Below, in pieces: positions 33,490 to 49,749 of a stretch of DNA of 64,000 bases. The stretch spans positions 96,632,001-96,696,000 of the forward strand of contig NC_092333.1 of the NCBI RefSeq assembly GCF_046630445.1. Reading direction: 5' to 3'. Below the pieces are notes generated by a model. It saw only the letters and a program-made list of their open reading frames with translations, was not told the origin of the DNA and ran no database searches. Both the position numbers and the translations under genes were made by a program. Numbering within the stretch: the stretch's first letter is position 1; each line of letters starts with the position of its first letter. Origin of the DNA: Rutidosis leptorrhynchoides (taxonomy: Eukaryota > Streptophyta > Magnoliopsida > Asterales > Asteraceae).

Positions 33490-33745
33490 AGGGTACTTAA
33501 CACCTCGTATCACTAACCCCTAGGGTGGCACCTTAACACCTCGGCACTTCACCCCGAGTGGCATCTTAACACCTCGATGCTTCACTCATTATTTTACGGA
33601 GTGGTGTCTTAACACCTCGACACTACACCCCTAGGTGGCATCTTAACACCTCAATGCTTCACCCCGAGTGGCATCTTAACACCTCGATGCTTCACTCATC
33701 ACGTGAAACGTGGTGTCTTAGCACCTCGACACTACACATTTCACG
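33490..33745. repeat. Tandem array with 110-bp higher-order period in element D LTR
   Basis: Seven units each carry CTTAACACCTCG (one CTTAGCACCTCG), with starts near 33497, 33533, 33566, 33609, 33643, 33676 and 33718. Spacings alternate about 33, 43 and 34, so units match best every third one (110 bp). Confidence 0.85.
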
Positions 33746-35062
33746 CTACAACAAATAGATACATTATATACCTACACATATAATTATTCCACTCACTATA
33801 TTAACCCTTCGTCATTGGGGTTATATAAGTCCACATCACACGCCCATGTGATAACGTACACACAAAGTGTGCACCTGGCCAACGTGGTCAACCAAAACGC
33901 ACAACCGTGCCAATTGAACCTATACACAAGTCCAACAATTCCACCTATACGAGAAGCGAGCTCTACAAGCGAGAACCCCTTCTCCTGACCCGCATCCATC
34001 CTACACATACATATGCATATAGGATATTAACACTCACCTTGTCGCCTTGAAGAATGCTACCGAATAATCTGCAATCGCCGATGGAATGTACCTAATCCAT
34101 TCATCACATAACAAGTAACACAATTAGGGTGGATATACAAATCAACCCAAATTGACAACTAGTGCAATTTCGACCCAAATGCACTTCCGAGCACAAACCG
34201 CGCCCAAACTAACCAATAATCACTAACACAAGTGAGAATGGTCCTAATATGCCAATCAAACCCAATTATAGGTGTTAAACACCTATCTTGCCCAAAATGA
34301 CACTTAAACCCTAATTTGACCCATAAGAAGTCAATATCACGCCATTAGCAAGTTTTGACACCAAAACATATTTAACTCGGTTCTATACTTCAACTTAATC
34401 CATTTTAAGTTTATAAACCTTATTAAATCAGCAATTGAGTCATAATCATCAACAAACCCTAATTTTGACTCTAGTCAAAATTGGTCAACCATAAGAACCC
34501 TAATGGTTTCCAAAACACCAATAATTACTAACACTAGTGATTATACACCATTTACAAGTATTAAACATGGTTAAATCATTAACCAACCCAAAACCCGCCT
34601 TTAACACTTATAAACCCGAACCTTGGTGTTAATCTTCAATTAACAACTAAATGGGTTCCATCTATGAATCATACAATCAAAATCTCCAAATTTGAATGAT
34701 GAACACAAAACGAAATTCGGAGTTAGAGCTTACCACTAGTATCACCTTGAAGCTAAGAACGAGGGAAACAAACTTGTCAACTATGCCAAAGATCAAAATC
34801 CGCTTCTTCCTTTCCAAAAATTCCTTAGAATCAAATGGGGTGTTTTAGTTTTAAAGAGAAAATGAAAAGAAAAGGAAAAAGAAATAAGGAAATGAAATGG
34901 GTGGATGAGGTTAAGTCCTCAAATCTGGCTCAAATGCAAAAAGATCAAAATGCCCTTTTAAAACTCTTAAAATAACAAGAGAGTCTGCCAACGACATATG
35001 GCGCGGCGCGCGACCAGGTGGCGCGGCGCGCGGCTTGCCAGAATCAGGATCCAGGTCTTACA

Positions 35063-35100
35063 ACTCTCCCCCACTTAAAATCGATCATGTCCTCGTGATC
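35063..35100 (-). other. Element D polypurine tract and upstream palindrome
   Basis: Minus-strand AAGTGGGGGAGAGT (35063-35076) abuts the LTR. GATCATG-TCCT-CGTGATC (35083-35100, plus strand) is a 7-bp stem with one non-Watson-Crick pair around the same TCCT/AGGA centre as in element A. Confidence 0.75.
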
Positions 35101-35665
35101 TTCACCACTTAACCACTCCGGACCCACTCAATCATAAGTCTCAATCCGAACTTTCCTAGACAATTCTTCCCAATGAATCACCTTTAACAACTAAACCGTC
35201 ATCCGCGATTTAACAAAATCACCATCCGAGCACTAAAAACCTACTATTTTCCCCATATCGGGAGAAACTCAACCAATCTCGTACCGAGATATCAATTCCT
35301 TAGCGTACCTTTACCAAGGACAACGCTAAAAGCGACCAAGTCTCAACCTAAAGTCAACAATCCGAACGTTGAAGATCGAACCACAAAAATCCTTACAGAT
35401 TACAATTACCACTAAACATCCTTTGTAGTGCGCAATACAACCAATACGCCACTAACCTAACATCATAAGCAACGGTTAAGACCGATAGCGTCCAAAACGA
35501 CTATCGCAAAGCTAAACTCAAGGTGCACAAAAATCGACTATTGTTACACCCGTAACAACATGTGAACGAAACACGGCTATCGCCTCACTAATCCCATGAC
35601 ATGGTCCTCACGACCCCACCATCGGCGTATAAAACCACCGTTAGTTCACACAACGTGGTCCTTAC
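35077..35665 (-). mobile_element. Element D internal region, left part (LARD-like, non-coding)
   Basis: No frame longer than about 60 codons and no gag or pol motif. The base composition matches the right part at 61473-62281. Element F is inserted after 35665; CTTAC at 35661-35665 is F's candidate target duplication. Confidence 0.6.
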
Positions 35666-36557
35666 TGTAGTGACCCGAACTTTTCCATGTTTATATATAT
35701 ATTAAATGAAATTATTATTTACATGATTAAGTGTTTCCAACATGTTAAGCAATCAAACTTGTTAAGACTTGATTAATTGAAATAGGTTTCATATAGACAA
35801 TTGACCACCCAAGTTGACCGGTGATTCACGAACGTTAAAACTTGTAAAAACTATACGATGACATATATATGGTTATATATATAGTTAACATGATTTTATT
35901 ATAAGTATGTATCTCATTAGGTATTTTAACAATGAGTTATATACATAAAAATGAGACTATTAATTTAAGAAACTCGAAAACGATATATATAACGATTATC
36001 GTTATAACAACGTCTTACTAGGTACATATGAATCATATTAAGATATTGATACACTTGGTTAATTATGTTAAATGATAAGTAAATATATTATTAAGTGTAT
36101 TAACAATGAAATACATATGTAAAAATAAGACTACTAACTTAATGATTTTGAAACGAGACATATATGTAACGATTATCGTTGTAACGACATTTAACTGTAT
36201 ATATATCATACTAAGATATATTATATATCATAATATCATGATAATATAACAATTTAACATCTAATTTGTTATAATAAACAATAGGTTAACAACATTCAAC
36301 AAGACCGTTAACCTAAAGGTTTCAAAACAACATTTACATGTAACGACTAACGATGACTTAACGACTCAGTTAAAATGTATATACATGTAGTGTTTTAATA
36401 TGTATTCATACACTTTTGAAAGACTTCAAGACACTTATCAAAATACTTCTACTTAACAAAAATGCTTACAATTACATCCTCGTTCAGTTTCATCAACAAT
36501 TATACTCGTATGCACCCGTATTCGTACTCGTACAATACACAGCTTTTAGATGTATGT
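35666..36557 (+). repeat. Element F 5' LTR, first part
   Basis: TGTAGTGACCCGAAC start. It closely matches the 3' LTR at 58887-59780. It ends in TATGT (36553-36557), the target duplication of element E, and continues at 49755. Confidence 0.92.
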
Positions 36558-39500
36558 TGAAATGTCCCGTTCTTATTGATTAAAAACGTTCCATATTAAT
36601 TGATTTCGTTGCGAGGTTTTGACCTCTATATGAGATGTTTTTCAAAGACTGCATTCATTTTTAAAACAAACCATAACCTTTATTTCATAAATAAAGGTTT
36701 AAAAAGCTTTACGTAGATTATCAAATAATGATAATCTAAAATATCCTGTTTACACACGACCATTACATAATGGTTTATAATACAAATATGTTACATCGAA
36801 ATCAGTTTCTTGAATGCAGTTTTTACACAATATCATACAAACATGGACTCCAAATCTTGTCCTTATTTTAGTATGCAACAGCGGAAGCTCTTAGTATTCA
36901 CCTGAGAATAAACATGCTTTAAACGTCAACAAAAATGTTGGTGAGTTATAGGTTTAACCTATATATATCAAATCGTAACAATAGACCACAAGATTTCATA
37001 TTTCAATACACATCCCATACATAGAGATAAAAATCATTCATATGGTGAACACCTGGTAACCGACATTAACAAGATGCATATATAAGAATATCCCCATCAT
37101 TCCGGGACACCCTTCGGATATGATATAAATTTCGAAGTACTAAAGCATCCGATACTTTGGATGGGGTTTGTTAGGCCCAATAGATCTATCTTTAGGATTC
37201 GCGTCAATTAGGGTGTCTGTTCCCTAATTCTTAGATTACCAGACTTAATAAAAAGGGGCATATTCGATTTCGATAATTCAACCATAGAATGTAGTTTCAC
37301 GTACTTGTGTCTATTTTGTAAATCATTTATAAAACCTGCATGTATTCTCATCCCAAAAATATTAGATTTTAAAAGTGGGACTATAACTCACTTTCACAGA
37401 TTTTTACTTCGTCGGGAAGTAAGACTTGGCCACTGGTTGATTCACAAACCTATAACAATATATACATATATATCAAAGTATGTTCAAAATATGTTTACAA
37501 AACTTTTAATACATTTTGATGTTTTAAGTTTATTAAGTCAGCTGTCCTCGTTAGTAACCTACAACTAGTTGTCCACAGTTAGATGTACAGAAATAAATCG
37601 ATAAATATTATCTTGAATCAATCCACGACCCAGTGTATACGTATCTCAGTATTGATCACAACTCAAACTATATATATTTTGGAATCAACCTCAACCCTGT
37701 ATAGCTAACTCCAACATTCACATATAGAGTGTCTATGGTTGTTCCGAAATATATATAGATGTGTCGACATGATAGGTCGAAACATTGTATACGTGTCTAT
37801 GGTATCTCAAGATTACATAATATACAATACAAGTTGATTAAGTTATGGTTGGAATAGATTTGTTACCAATTTTCACGTAGCTAAAATGAGAAAAATTATC
37901 CAATCTTGTTTTACCCATAACTTCTTCATTTTAAATCCGTTTTGAGTGATTCAAATTGCTATGGTTTCATATTAAACTCTATTTTATGAATCTAAACAGA
38001 AAAAGTATAGGTTTATAGTCGGAAAAATAAGTTACAAGTCGTTTTTGTAAAGGTAGTCATTTCAGTCGAAAGAACGACGTCTAGATGACCATTTTAGAAA
38101 ACATACTTCCACTTTGAGTTTAACCATAATTTTTGAATATAGTTTCATGTTCATAATAAAAATCATTTTCTCAGAATAACAACTTTTAAATCAAAGTTTA
38201 TCATAGTTTTTAATTAACTAACCCAAAACAGCCTGCGGTGTTACTACGACGGCGTAAATCCGGTTTTACGGTGTTTTTCGTGTTTCCAGGTTTTAAATCA
38301 TTAAGTTAGCATATCATATAGATATAGAAAATGTGTTTAGTTGATTTTAAAAGTCAAATTAGAAGGATTAACTTTTGTTTGCGAACAAGTTTAGAATTAA
38401 CTAAACTATGTTCTAGTGATTACAAGTTTAAACCTTCGAATAAGATAGCTTTATATATATGAATCGAATGAGGTTATGAACATCATTACTACCTTAAGTT
38501 CCTTGGATAAACCTACTGGAAAAGAGAAAAATGGATCTAGCTTCAACGGATCCTTGGATGGCTCGAAGTTCTTGAAGCAGAATCATGACACGAAAACAAG
38601 TTCAAGTAAGATCATCACTTGAAATAAGATTGTTATAGTTATAGAAATTGAACCAAAGTTTGAATATGATTATTACCTTGTATTAGAATGATAACCTACT
38701 GTAAGAAACAAAGATTTCTTGAGGTTGGATGATCACCTTACAAGATTGGAAGTGAGCTAGCAAACTTGAAAGTATTCTTGATTTTATGTAACTAGAACTT
38801 GTAGAATATATGAAGAACACTTAGAACTTGAAGATAGAACTTGAGAGAGATCAATTAGATAAAGAAAATTGAAGAATGAAAGTGTTTGTAGGTGTTTTTG
38901 GTCATTGGTGTATGGATTAGATATAAAGGATATGTAATTTTGTTTTCATGTAAATAAGTCATGAATGATTACTCATATTTTTGTAATTTTATGGGATATT
39001 TCATGCTAGTTGAGAAATGATGGTTCCCACATGTGTTAGGTGACTCACATGGGCTGCTAAGAGCTAATCATTGGAGTGTATATACCAATAGTACATACAT
39101 CTAAAAGCTGTGTATTGTACGAGTACGAATACGGGTGCATACGAGTAGAATTGTTGATGAAACTGAACGAGGATGTAATTGTAAGCATTTTTGTTAAGTA
39201 GAAGTATTTTGATAAGTGTATTGAAGTCTTTCAAAAGTGTATAAATACATATTAAAACACTACATGTATATACATTTTAACTGAGTCGTTAAGTCATCGT
39301 TAGTCGTTACATGTAAGTGTTGTTTTGAAACCTTTAGGTTAACGATCTTGTTAAATGTTGTTAACCCAATGTTTATAATATCAAATGAGATTTTAAATTA
39401 TTATATTATCATGATATTATCATGTATGAATATCTCTTAATATGATATATATACATTAAATGTCTTTACAACGATAATCGTTACATATATGTCTCGTTTA

Positions 39501-39816
39501 AAAATCATTAAGTTAGTAGTCTTGTTTTTACATATGTAGTTCATTGTTAATATACCTAATGATATGTTTACTTATCATAGTATCATGTTAACTATATATA
39601 TATATATATCCATATATATGTCATCATATAGTTTTTACAAGTTTTAACGTTCGTGAATCACCGGTCAACTTGGGTGGTCAATTGTCTATATGAAACATAT
39701 TTCAATTAATCAAGTCTTAACAAGTTTGATTGCTTAACATGTTGGAAACACTTAATCATGTAAATAACAATTTCATTTAATATATATATAAACATGGAAA
39801 AGTTCGGGTCACTGCA
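36558..39816 (-). repeat. Element E 3' LTR
   Basis: 3259 bp. Starts on the minus strand TGCAGTGACCCGAAC and ends at TGAAATGTCCC (plus strand, 36558). Near-identical to the 5' LTR except for single substitutions and the short TA repeat here (37459-37470), against 107 bp in the other copy. Confidence 0.92.
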
Positions 39817-39852
39817 GTACCTACCCGTTAAAAAAATTTCGTCCCGAAATTT
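39817..39852 (-). other. Element E polypurine region and palindrome
   Basis: Minus strand: AAATTTCGGGACGAAATTT (39834-39852, 8-bp perfect stem), then TTTTTTAACGGGTAGGTAC directly before the LTR. Same layout as in elements B and F. Confidence 0.75.
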
Positions 39853-42800
39853 TAAGCAGTTGGAGGTGTTGACGTATCTCCTGGAAATAAATGCGGGTAT
39901 TTCTTCTTCATCTGATCTTCTCGTTCCCAGGTGAACTCGGGTCCTCTACGAGCATTCCATCAAACCTTAACAATTGGTATCTTGTTTTGCTTAAGTCTTT
40001 TAACCTCACGATCCAGTATTTCGACAGGTTCTTCGATGAATTGAAGTTTTTCGTTGATTTGGATTTCATCTAATGGAATAGTGAGATCTTCTTTAGCAAA
40101 ACATTTCTTCAAATTCGAGACGTGGAAAGTGTTATGTACAGCCGCGAGTTGTTGAGGTAACTCAAGTCGGTAAGCTACTGGTCCGACACGATCAATAATC
40201 TTGAATGGTCCAATATACCTTGGATTTAATTTTCCTCGTTTACCAAATCGAACAACGCCTTTCCATGGTGCAACTTTAAGCATGACCATCTCTCCAATTT
40301 CAAATTCTATATCTTTTCTTTTAATGTCAGCGTAGCTCTTTTGTCGACTTTGGGCGGTTTTCAACCGTTGTTGAATTTGGATGATCTTCTCGGTAGTTTC
40401 TTGTATAATCTCTGAACCCGTAATCTGTCTATCCCCCACTTCACTCCAACAAATCGGAGACCTGCACTTTCTACCATAAAGTGCTTCAAACGGCACCATC
40501 TCAATGCTTGAATGGTAGCTGTTGTTGTAGGAAAATTCTGCTAACGGTAGATGTCGATCCCAACTGTTTTTGAAATCAATAACACATGCTCGTAGCATGT
40601 CTTCAAGCATTTGTATCGTCCTTTCACTCTGCCCATCAGTTTGTGGATGATAGGCAGTACTCATGTCTAGACGAGTTCCTAATGCTTGCTGTAATGTCTG
40701 CCAGAATCTTGAAATAAATCTGCCATCCCTATCAGAGATAATAGAGATTGGTATTCCATGTCTGGAGACGACTTCCTTCAAATACAGTCGTGCTAACTTC
40801 TCCATCTTGTCATCTTCTCTTATTGGCAGGAAGTGTGCTGATTTGGTGAGACGATCAACTATTACCCAAATAGTATCAAAACCACTTGCAGTCCTTGGCA
40901 ATTTAGTGATGAAATCCATGGTAATGTTTTCCCATTTCCATTCCGGGATTTCGGGTTATTGAAGTAGACCTGATGGTTTCTGATGCTCAGCTTTGACCTT
41001 AGAACACGTCAAACATTCTCCTACGTATTTAGCAACATCGGCTTTCATACCTGGCCACCAAAAATGTTTCTTGAGATCCTTGTACATCTTCCCCGTTCCA
41101 GGATGTATTGAGTATCTGGTTTTATGAGCTTCTCTAAGTACCATTTCTCTCATATCTCCAAATTTTGGTACCCAAATCCTTTCAGCCCTATACCGGGTTC
41201 CGTCTTCCCGAATATTAAGATGCTTCTCCGATCCTTTGGGTATTTCATCCTTTAAATTTCCCTCTTTTAAAACTCCTTGTTGCGCCTCCTTTATTTGAGT
41301 AGTAAGGTTATTATGAATCATTATATTCATAGATTTTACTCGAATGGGTTCTCTGTCCTTCCTGCTCAAGGCATCGGCTACCACATTTGCCTTCCCCGGG
41401 TGGTAACGAATCTCAAAGTCGTAATCATTCAATAATTCAATCCACCTACGCTGCCTCATATTCAGTTGTTTCTGATTAAATATGTGTTGAAGACTTTTGT
41501 GGTCGGTATATATAATACTTTTGACCCCATATAAGTAGTGCCTCCAAGTCTTTAATGCAAAAACAACCGCGCCTAATTTCAAATCATGCGTCGTATAATT
41601 TTGTTCGTAAATCTTCAATTGTCTAGACTCATAAGCAATCACCTTCGTTCGTTGCATTAATACACAACCGAGACCTTGCTTTGATGCGTCACAATAAATC
41701 ACAAAATCATCATTCCCTTCAGGCAATGACAATATAGGTGCCGTAGTTAGCTTTTTCTTCAATAACTGAAACGCTTTCTCTTGTTCATAATTCCATTCAA
41801 ATTTCTTCCCTTTATGCGTTAATGCAGTCAAGGGTTTTGCTATTCTGGAAAAGTCTTGGATGAACCTTCTGTAGTAACCAGCTAGTTCTAAAAACGGGCG
41901 TATGTGTTTCGGAGTTTTCGGGGTCTCCCACTTTTCAACAGTTTCTATCTTTGCCGGATCCACCTTAATACCTTCTTTGTTCACTATGTGACCGAGGAAT
42001 TGAACTTCTTCCAACCAAAATGCACACTTTGAAAACTTAGCGTACAATTCTTCCTTCCTCAATACTTCTAACACCTTTCTCAAATGTTCACCGTGTTCTT
42101 GGTCATTCTTTGAGTAAATAAGTATGTCATCAATGAAAACAATGACAAACTTGTCAAGGTATGGTCCACACACTCGGTTCATAAGGTCCATGAACACAGC
42201 TGGTGCATTAGTTAAACCAAACGGCATGACCATAAACTCGTAATGACCGTAACGTGTTCTGAAAGCAGTCTTTGGAATATCATCTTCTTTCACCCGCATT
42301 TGATGATACCCGGAACGTAAGTCAATCTTTGAATAAACAGACGAGCCTTGTAGTTGATCAAATAAGTCGTCGATTCTCGGTAGTGGGTAGTGGTTCTTGA
42401 TGGTAAGTTTGTTCAACTCTCGGTAGTCGATACACAACCTGAATGTACCATCTTTCTTTTTGACAAACAAAACAGGAGCTCCCCACGGTGATGTGCTTGG
42501 TCGAATGAAACCACGCTCTAAAAGTTCTTGTAATTGGCTTTGCAGTTCTTTCATCTCGCTGGGTGCGAGTCTGTAAGGAGCACGAGCTATTGGTGCAGCT
42601 CCTGGTATAAGATCTATTTGAAATTCAACGGATCGATGTGGGGGTAATCCCGGTAATTCTTTCGGAAATACATCGGGAAATTCTTTTGCAATGGGAACAT
42701 CATTGATGCTCTTTTCTTCAGTTTGTACTTTCTCGACGTGTGCTAGAACAGCATAGCAACCTTTTCTTATTAGTTTTTGTGCCTTCAAATTACTAATAAG

Positions 42801-44459
42801 ATGTAGCTTCGTGTTGCCCTTTTCTCCGTACACCATTAAGGGTTTTCCTTTTTCTCGTATAATGCGAATTGCATTTTTGTAAAAAACGATCTCTGCTTTC
42901 ACTTCTTTCAACCAGTCCATACCGATTATCACATCAAAACTCCCTAACTCTACTGGTATCAAATCAATCTTAAATGTTTCGCTAACCAGTTTAATTTCCC
43001 GATTCCGACATATATTATCTGCTGAAATTAATTTACCATTTGCTAATTCGAGTAAAAATTTACTATCCAAAGGCGTCAATGGACAACTTAATTTAGCACA
43101 AAAATCTCTACTCATATAGCTTTTATCCGCACCCGAATCAAATAAAACGTAAGCAGATTTATTGTCAATAAGAAACGTACCCGTAACAAGCTCTGGGTCT
43201 TCCTGTGCCTCTGCCGCATTAATATTGAAAACTCTTCCGCGGCCTTGTCCATTCGTGTTCTCCTGGTTCGGGCAATTTCTAATAATGTGGCCCGGTTTTC
43301 TACATTTATAACAAACTACATTGGCATAACTTGCTCCGACACTACTTGCTCCGCCATTACTCGTTCCGACACCATTTGTTCCTTTCGTTCTGTTAACCCC
43401 TGGTCCGTAGACCTCACACTTCACCGCGCTATGACCATTTCTTTTACACTTGTTGCAAAATTTGGTGCAGAACCCCGAGTGATACTTTTCACACCTTTGG
43501 CATAGCTGCTTCTGATTGTTGTTGTTGTTGCGGTTGTTATTGTTGTTGGGATGATTGTTGTAGTTGCTGTTGTTGTTGTTGTTGTTGTTGGGCAGTTTGT
43601 TGTAGTTGCGATTGATGTTGCGATTGTTGGGATAATTGTTGCGATTATTGTTGTAATTGCTGTTGTTGTTGTTTTGGTGATTCTTATCACCGTTTTCCTC
43701 CCACTTTCTTTTGACTTGCTTCACATTGGCCTCTTCAGCCGTCTGTTCTTTAATTCTTTCCTCAATCTGGTTCACTAGTTTGTGAGCCATTCTACATGCC
43801 TGTTGTATGGAGGTGGGCTCGTGTGAACTTATATCTTCTTAGATTCTTTCCGGTAATCCTTTCACAAACGCGTCGATCTTCTCTTCCTCATCTTCGAACG
43901 CTCCCGGACACAATAGGCACAATTCCGTGAATCGTCTTTCGTACGTGGTAATATCAAATCCTTGGGTTCGTAACCCTCTAAGTTCTGTCTTGAGCTTATT
44001 GACCTCAGTTCTGGGACGGTACTTCTCGTTCATCAAGTGCTTGAATGCTGACCACGGTAGTGCGTACGCATCATCTTGTCCCACTTGCTCTAGATAGGTA
44101 TTCCACCATGTTAACGCAGAACCTGTGAAGGTATGCGTAGCGTACTTCACTTTGTTGTCTTCAGTACACTTACTTATGACAAACACCGATTCGACCTTCT
44201 CGGTCCACCGTTTCAATCCGATCGTTCCTTCGGTTCCATCAAATTCCAAAGGTTTGCAGGCAGTGAATTCTTTGTAGGTGCATCCTACACGATTTCCTGT
44301 ACTGCTAGATCCAAGGTTATTGTTGGTATGTAGCGCAGCCTGTACTGCGGCTATGTTTGAAGCTAGAAAAGTACGGAATTCCTCTTCATTCATATTCACG
44401 GTGTGTCGAATAGTCGGTGCCATTTCCTTCAAAATAGTCAAATGGAACAAGTTAATCAT
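39852..44459 (-). pseudogene. Element E gag-pol (three in-frame stops)
   Basis: One reading frame runs the whole length with no frameshift but with stops at 43839-43841 (TAA, shared with F), 40956-40958 (TAA) and 39960-39962 (TGA). Domains: gag (EFTACKPLEF...ALTWWNTYLEQ), an Asn-rich linker, three zinc knuckles, a protease (LFDSGADKS), a reverse transcriptase (intact MPFGL and FIDD), an RNase H in which the expected catalytic Glu of HDLELG is Lys, an HHCC finger, an integrase ([25 protein letters not shown]) and a chromodomain-like end. The likely true start is the Met of MAPTIRHTV at 44423. The last two stops fit C-to-T decay. Confidence 0.92.
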
Positions 44460-44555
44460 ACAGAATATTAAGAGTAGTTAATAGTATTTCGTAGCATAAT
44501 ATGAACTCATTTATAAAAGCTTTTTCTTCATATTAGCGTTTTATAAGTTTAAATT

Positions 44556-44572
44556 CGGGTAGTACCTACCCG
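44556..44572 (-). other. Internal polypurine-like hairpin of element E
   Basis: CGGGTAGGTACTACCCG (minus strand): a 6-bp stem (CGGGTA/TACCCG) around GGTAC, between the F-box remnant and gag. The first part repeats the element's own 3' polypurine tract. Confidence 0.7.
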
Positions 44573-44764
44573 TTAAGTTCATACTTAGTAGCTAATATAC
44601 AATTCAACTACTACAATTCTATATGAAAAACTGATTATAATAATATTTCGCGTTCAAACTTTTATACAATCTTTTACAAACTTACAATACCGCTTATTTT
44701 ACATAAAGCATGAAATATATCACACAATAACTTTGATACAAGATAGTTGTGAAGATAATTCTAT

Positions 44765-45448
44765 CTAGTACACAAGTCGTTCAGCAAAGGCAATAAAGAC
44801 ACGTAATTCATACGTCCAGAAACAAGTCATGCATTCTGGTTTTACTAGGACTACTTCCCATCCTTGGTCTTGTGGAACATAACCGTTATGGCCGTTGATA
44901 AGACAGCGTGTTGTAACGTCGTCAAAGGGACTAGGGTTACGTAATGACCAACAATCTCGTAATAACCTAAAAACCTCATTTCTTACCCCAATTACCGACT
45001 CCGTCACTTGTGGGAACGTTTTGTTTAATAGCTGTAGCCCGATGTTCTTTTTCTCACTTTGGTGAGAAGCGAACATTACTAATCCGTAAGCATAACATGC
45101 TTCTTTATGTTGCATGTTAGCTGCTTTTTCTAAATCACGAAGTCCAATATTCGGATATATTGAGTCAAAATAATTTCTTAACCCATTGCGTAAAATAGCA
45201 TTTGGGTTCCCCGCAATATATGCGTCAAAGTAAACACATCGTAACTTATGGGTTTCCCAATGTGATATCCCCCATCTTTCAAACTAAAGTCTCTTATAAA
45301 CCAAGACATTCTTGGAACGTTCTTCGAATGTCTTACAAACTGATCTCGCCTTAAATAGTTGTGCCGAGGAATTCTGACCGACTCTAGACAAGATTTCATC
45401 AATCATGTCTCCGGGTAGGTCTCTTAAAATATTGGGTTGTCTATCCAT
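44765..45448 (-). pseudogene. Element E F-box gene remnant
   Basis: Same protein as the intact F copy at 53249-53932 (228 codons including stop), in the same place between ORF1 and gag. A TAG at 45294-45296 replaces a serine codon just after VYKRL, so the F-box is cut from the Sel1-like part. The rest of the frame is open: the 116-codon tail starts at the Met at 45115 within the Sel1-like region. A second open frame across the N-terminal half (45178-45402) is only a shadow. Confidence 0.85.
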
Positions 45449-45590
45449 TTTGTGTTTTTATACTGTAAAATAGACAAGATTTAGATTCATAAAAAAAAAA
45501 AAATACTTATTAATACAAGCAATTTTTACATATATCATAAAGCATAAGCACACTATATTACATATATTACACCACACGAATACAACTATC

Positions 45591-46190
45591 TTATTCCGAC
45601 TCGCTTGTTTCTTCTTCTTCAGTTTTGGTTCGTTTTGCCAAGTTTATAGGGATATATGATGTTCCCCTAATACTAGCTGTCGTTTTCCACATTGGTTTAG
45701 AAAAACCTGGTGGTTTAGAGGTTCCCGAGTCATTGTTACAACTTAAGGACTTCGGGGGTTGACGGTACATATAAAGTTCATCGGGGTTGGAATTAGATTT
45801 CACTATTTTTATGCCCTTTCCCTTATTATTTTCTTTTGCTTTTTTAAATTCAGTTGGAGTAATTTCTATAACATCATCGGAATTTTCGTCGGAATCCAAT
45901 TCATCGGAGAATTGGTAATCCTCCCAATATTTTGCTTCCTTGGCGAAAACACCTTTGACCATAATTAATCTTGGTCGGTTGGTTGAGGATTTTCTTTAAC
46001 TTAACCGTTTTATTATTTCCCCCACCGGTTCTATTTCCTCCTCCGGTTCCTCCTCTTCCGATTCTGATTCTTCTTCCGGTTCTGATTCTTCTTCCGGTTC
46101 CTCTTAGAGAACTTGTGAATCAGTCCAATATATATTCGACTCTTCGTTATTATTAGGTGAGTCAATGGGATTTGTGCTAGAGGTAGACAT
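45591..46190 (-). pseudogene. Element E ORF1 (acidic protein) remnant
   Basis: Counterpart of the F ORF1, starting at the Met at 46190 (MSTSSTNPIDSPNNN). In-frame stops lie at codon 29 (46104-46106) and codon 65 (45996-45998). The remaining 123 codons from 45962 are open and end EEETSESE. The Glu-rich stretch and the Tyr/Trp-rich middle are recognisable. Confidence 0.85.
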
Positions 46191-46385
46191 CTATCACACA
46201 ATATCAAACATGTTAAGAGATTAATATATCACATAATATTCACATGTTAAAAATATATAGTTTCCAACAAAAATGTTAAGCAATCATTTTTAAAGAAAAC
46301 ACGGTCGAAGTCCAGACTCACTAATGCATCCTAACAAACTCGATAAGACACACTAATGCAAAGTTTCTGGTTCTCTAAGACCAAT

Positions 46386-46397
46386 GCTCGGATACCA
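46386..46397 (-). other. Element E primer binding site
   Basis: Minus-strand TGGTATCCGAGC, one base away from the tRNA-Met site TGGTATCAGAGC, 2 nt from the 5' LTR. F has the same variant. Confidence 0.8.
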
Positions 46398-46399
46398 AC

Positions 46400-49749
<3,350 letters not shown>

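Larger units (their letters stand above)
32613..35062 (-). repeat. Element D 3' LTR (about 2.45 kb)
   Basis: On the minus strand it starts TGTAAGACCTGG at 35062 and ends ...GGGTTGTTACA at 32613. The polypurine tract beside 35062 fixes the orientation. Contains a TA repeat (33319-33380), a higher-order tandem array (33490-33745) and three CpG-dense GGCGCGGCGCG motifs (at about 32686, 34997 and 35018). It resembles A's LTR only at the junction and the CpG motif. Its frames are shadows or low-complexity. Confidence 0.8.

Noticed and set aside
33490..33745. CRISPR-like repeats
   Set aside because: Tandem units with degenerate differences and no spacers, inside an LTR.
43551..43778. Hydrophobic Val/Ile-rich ORF antisense to E gag (and its F twin at 54919-55152)
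   Set aside because: It is the opposite strand of the Asn-coding AAC repeats, so the hydrophobic look comes from the repeat, not from a membrane protein.
45178..45402. 74-aa ORF in element E (and F 53295-53519)
   Set aside because: Out-of-frame shadow of the F-box gene; the F-box frame has the recognisable domain.
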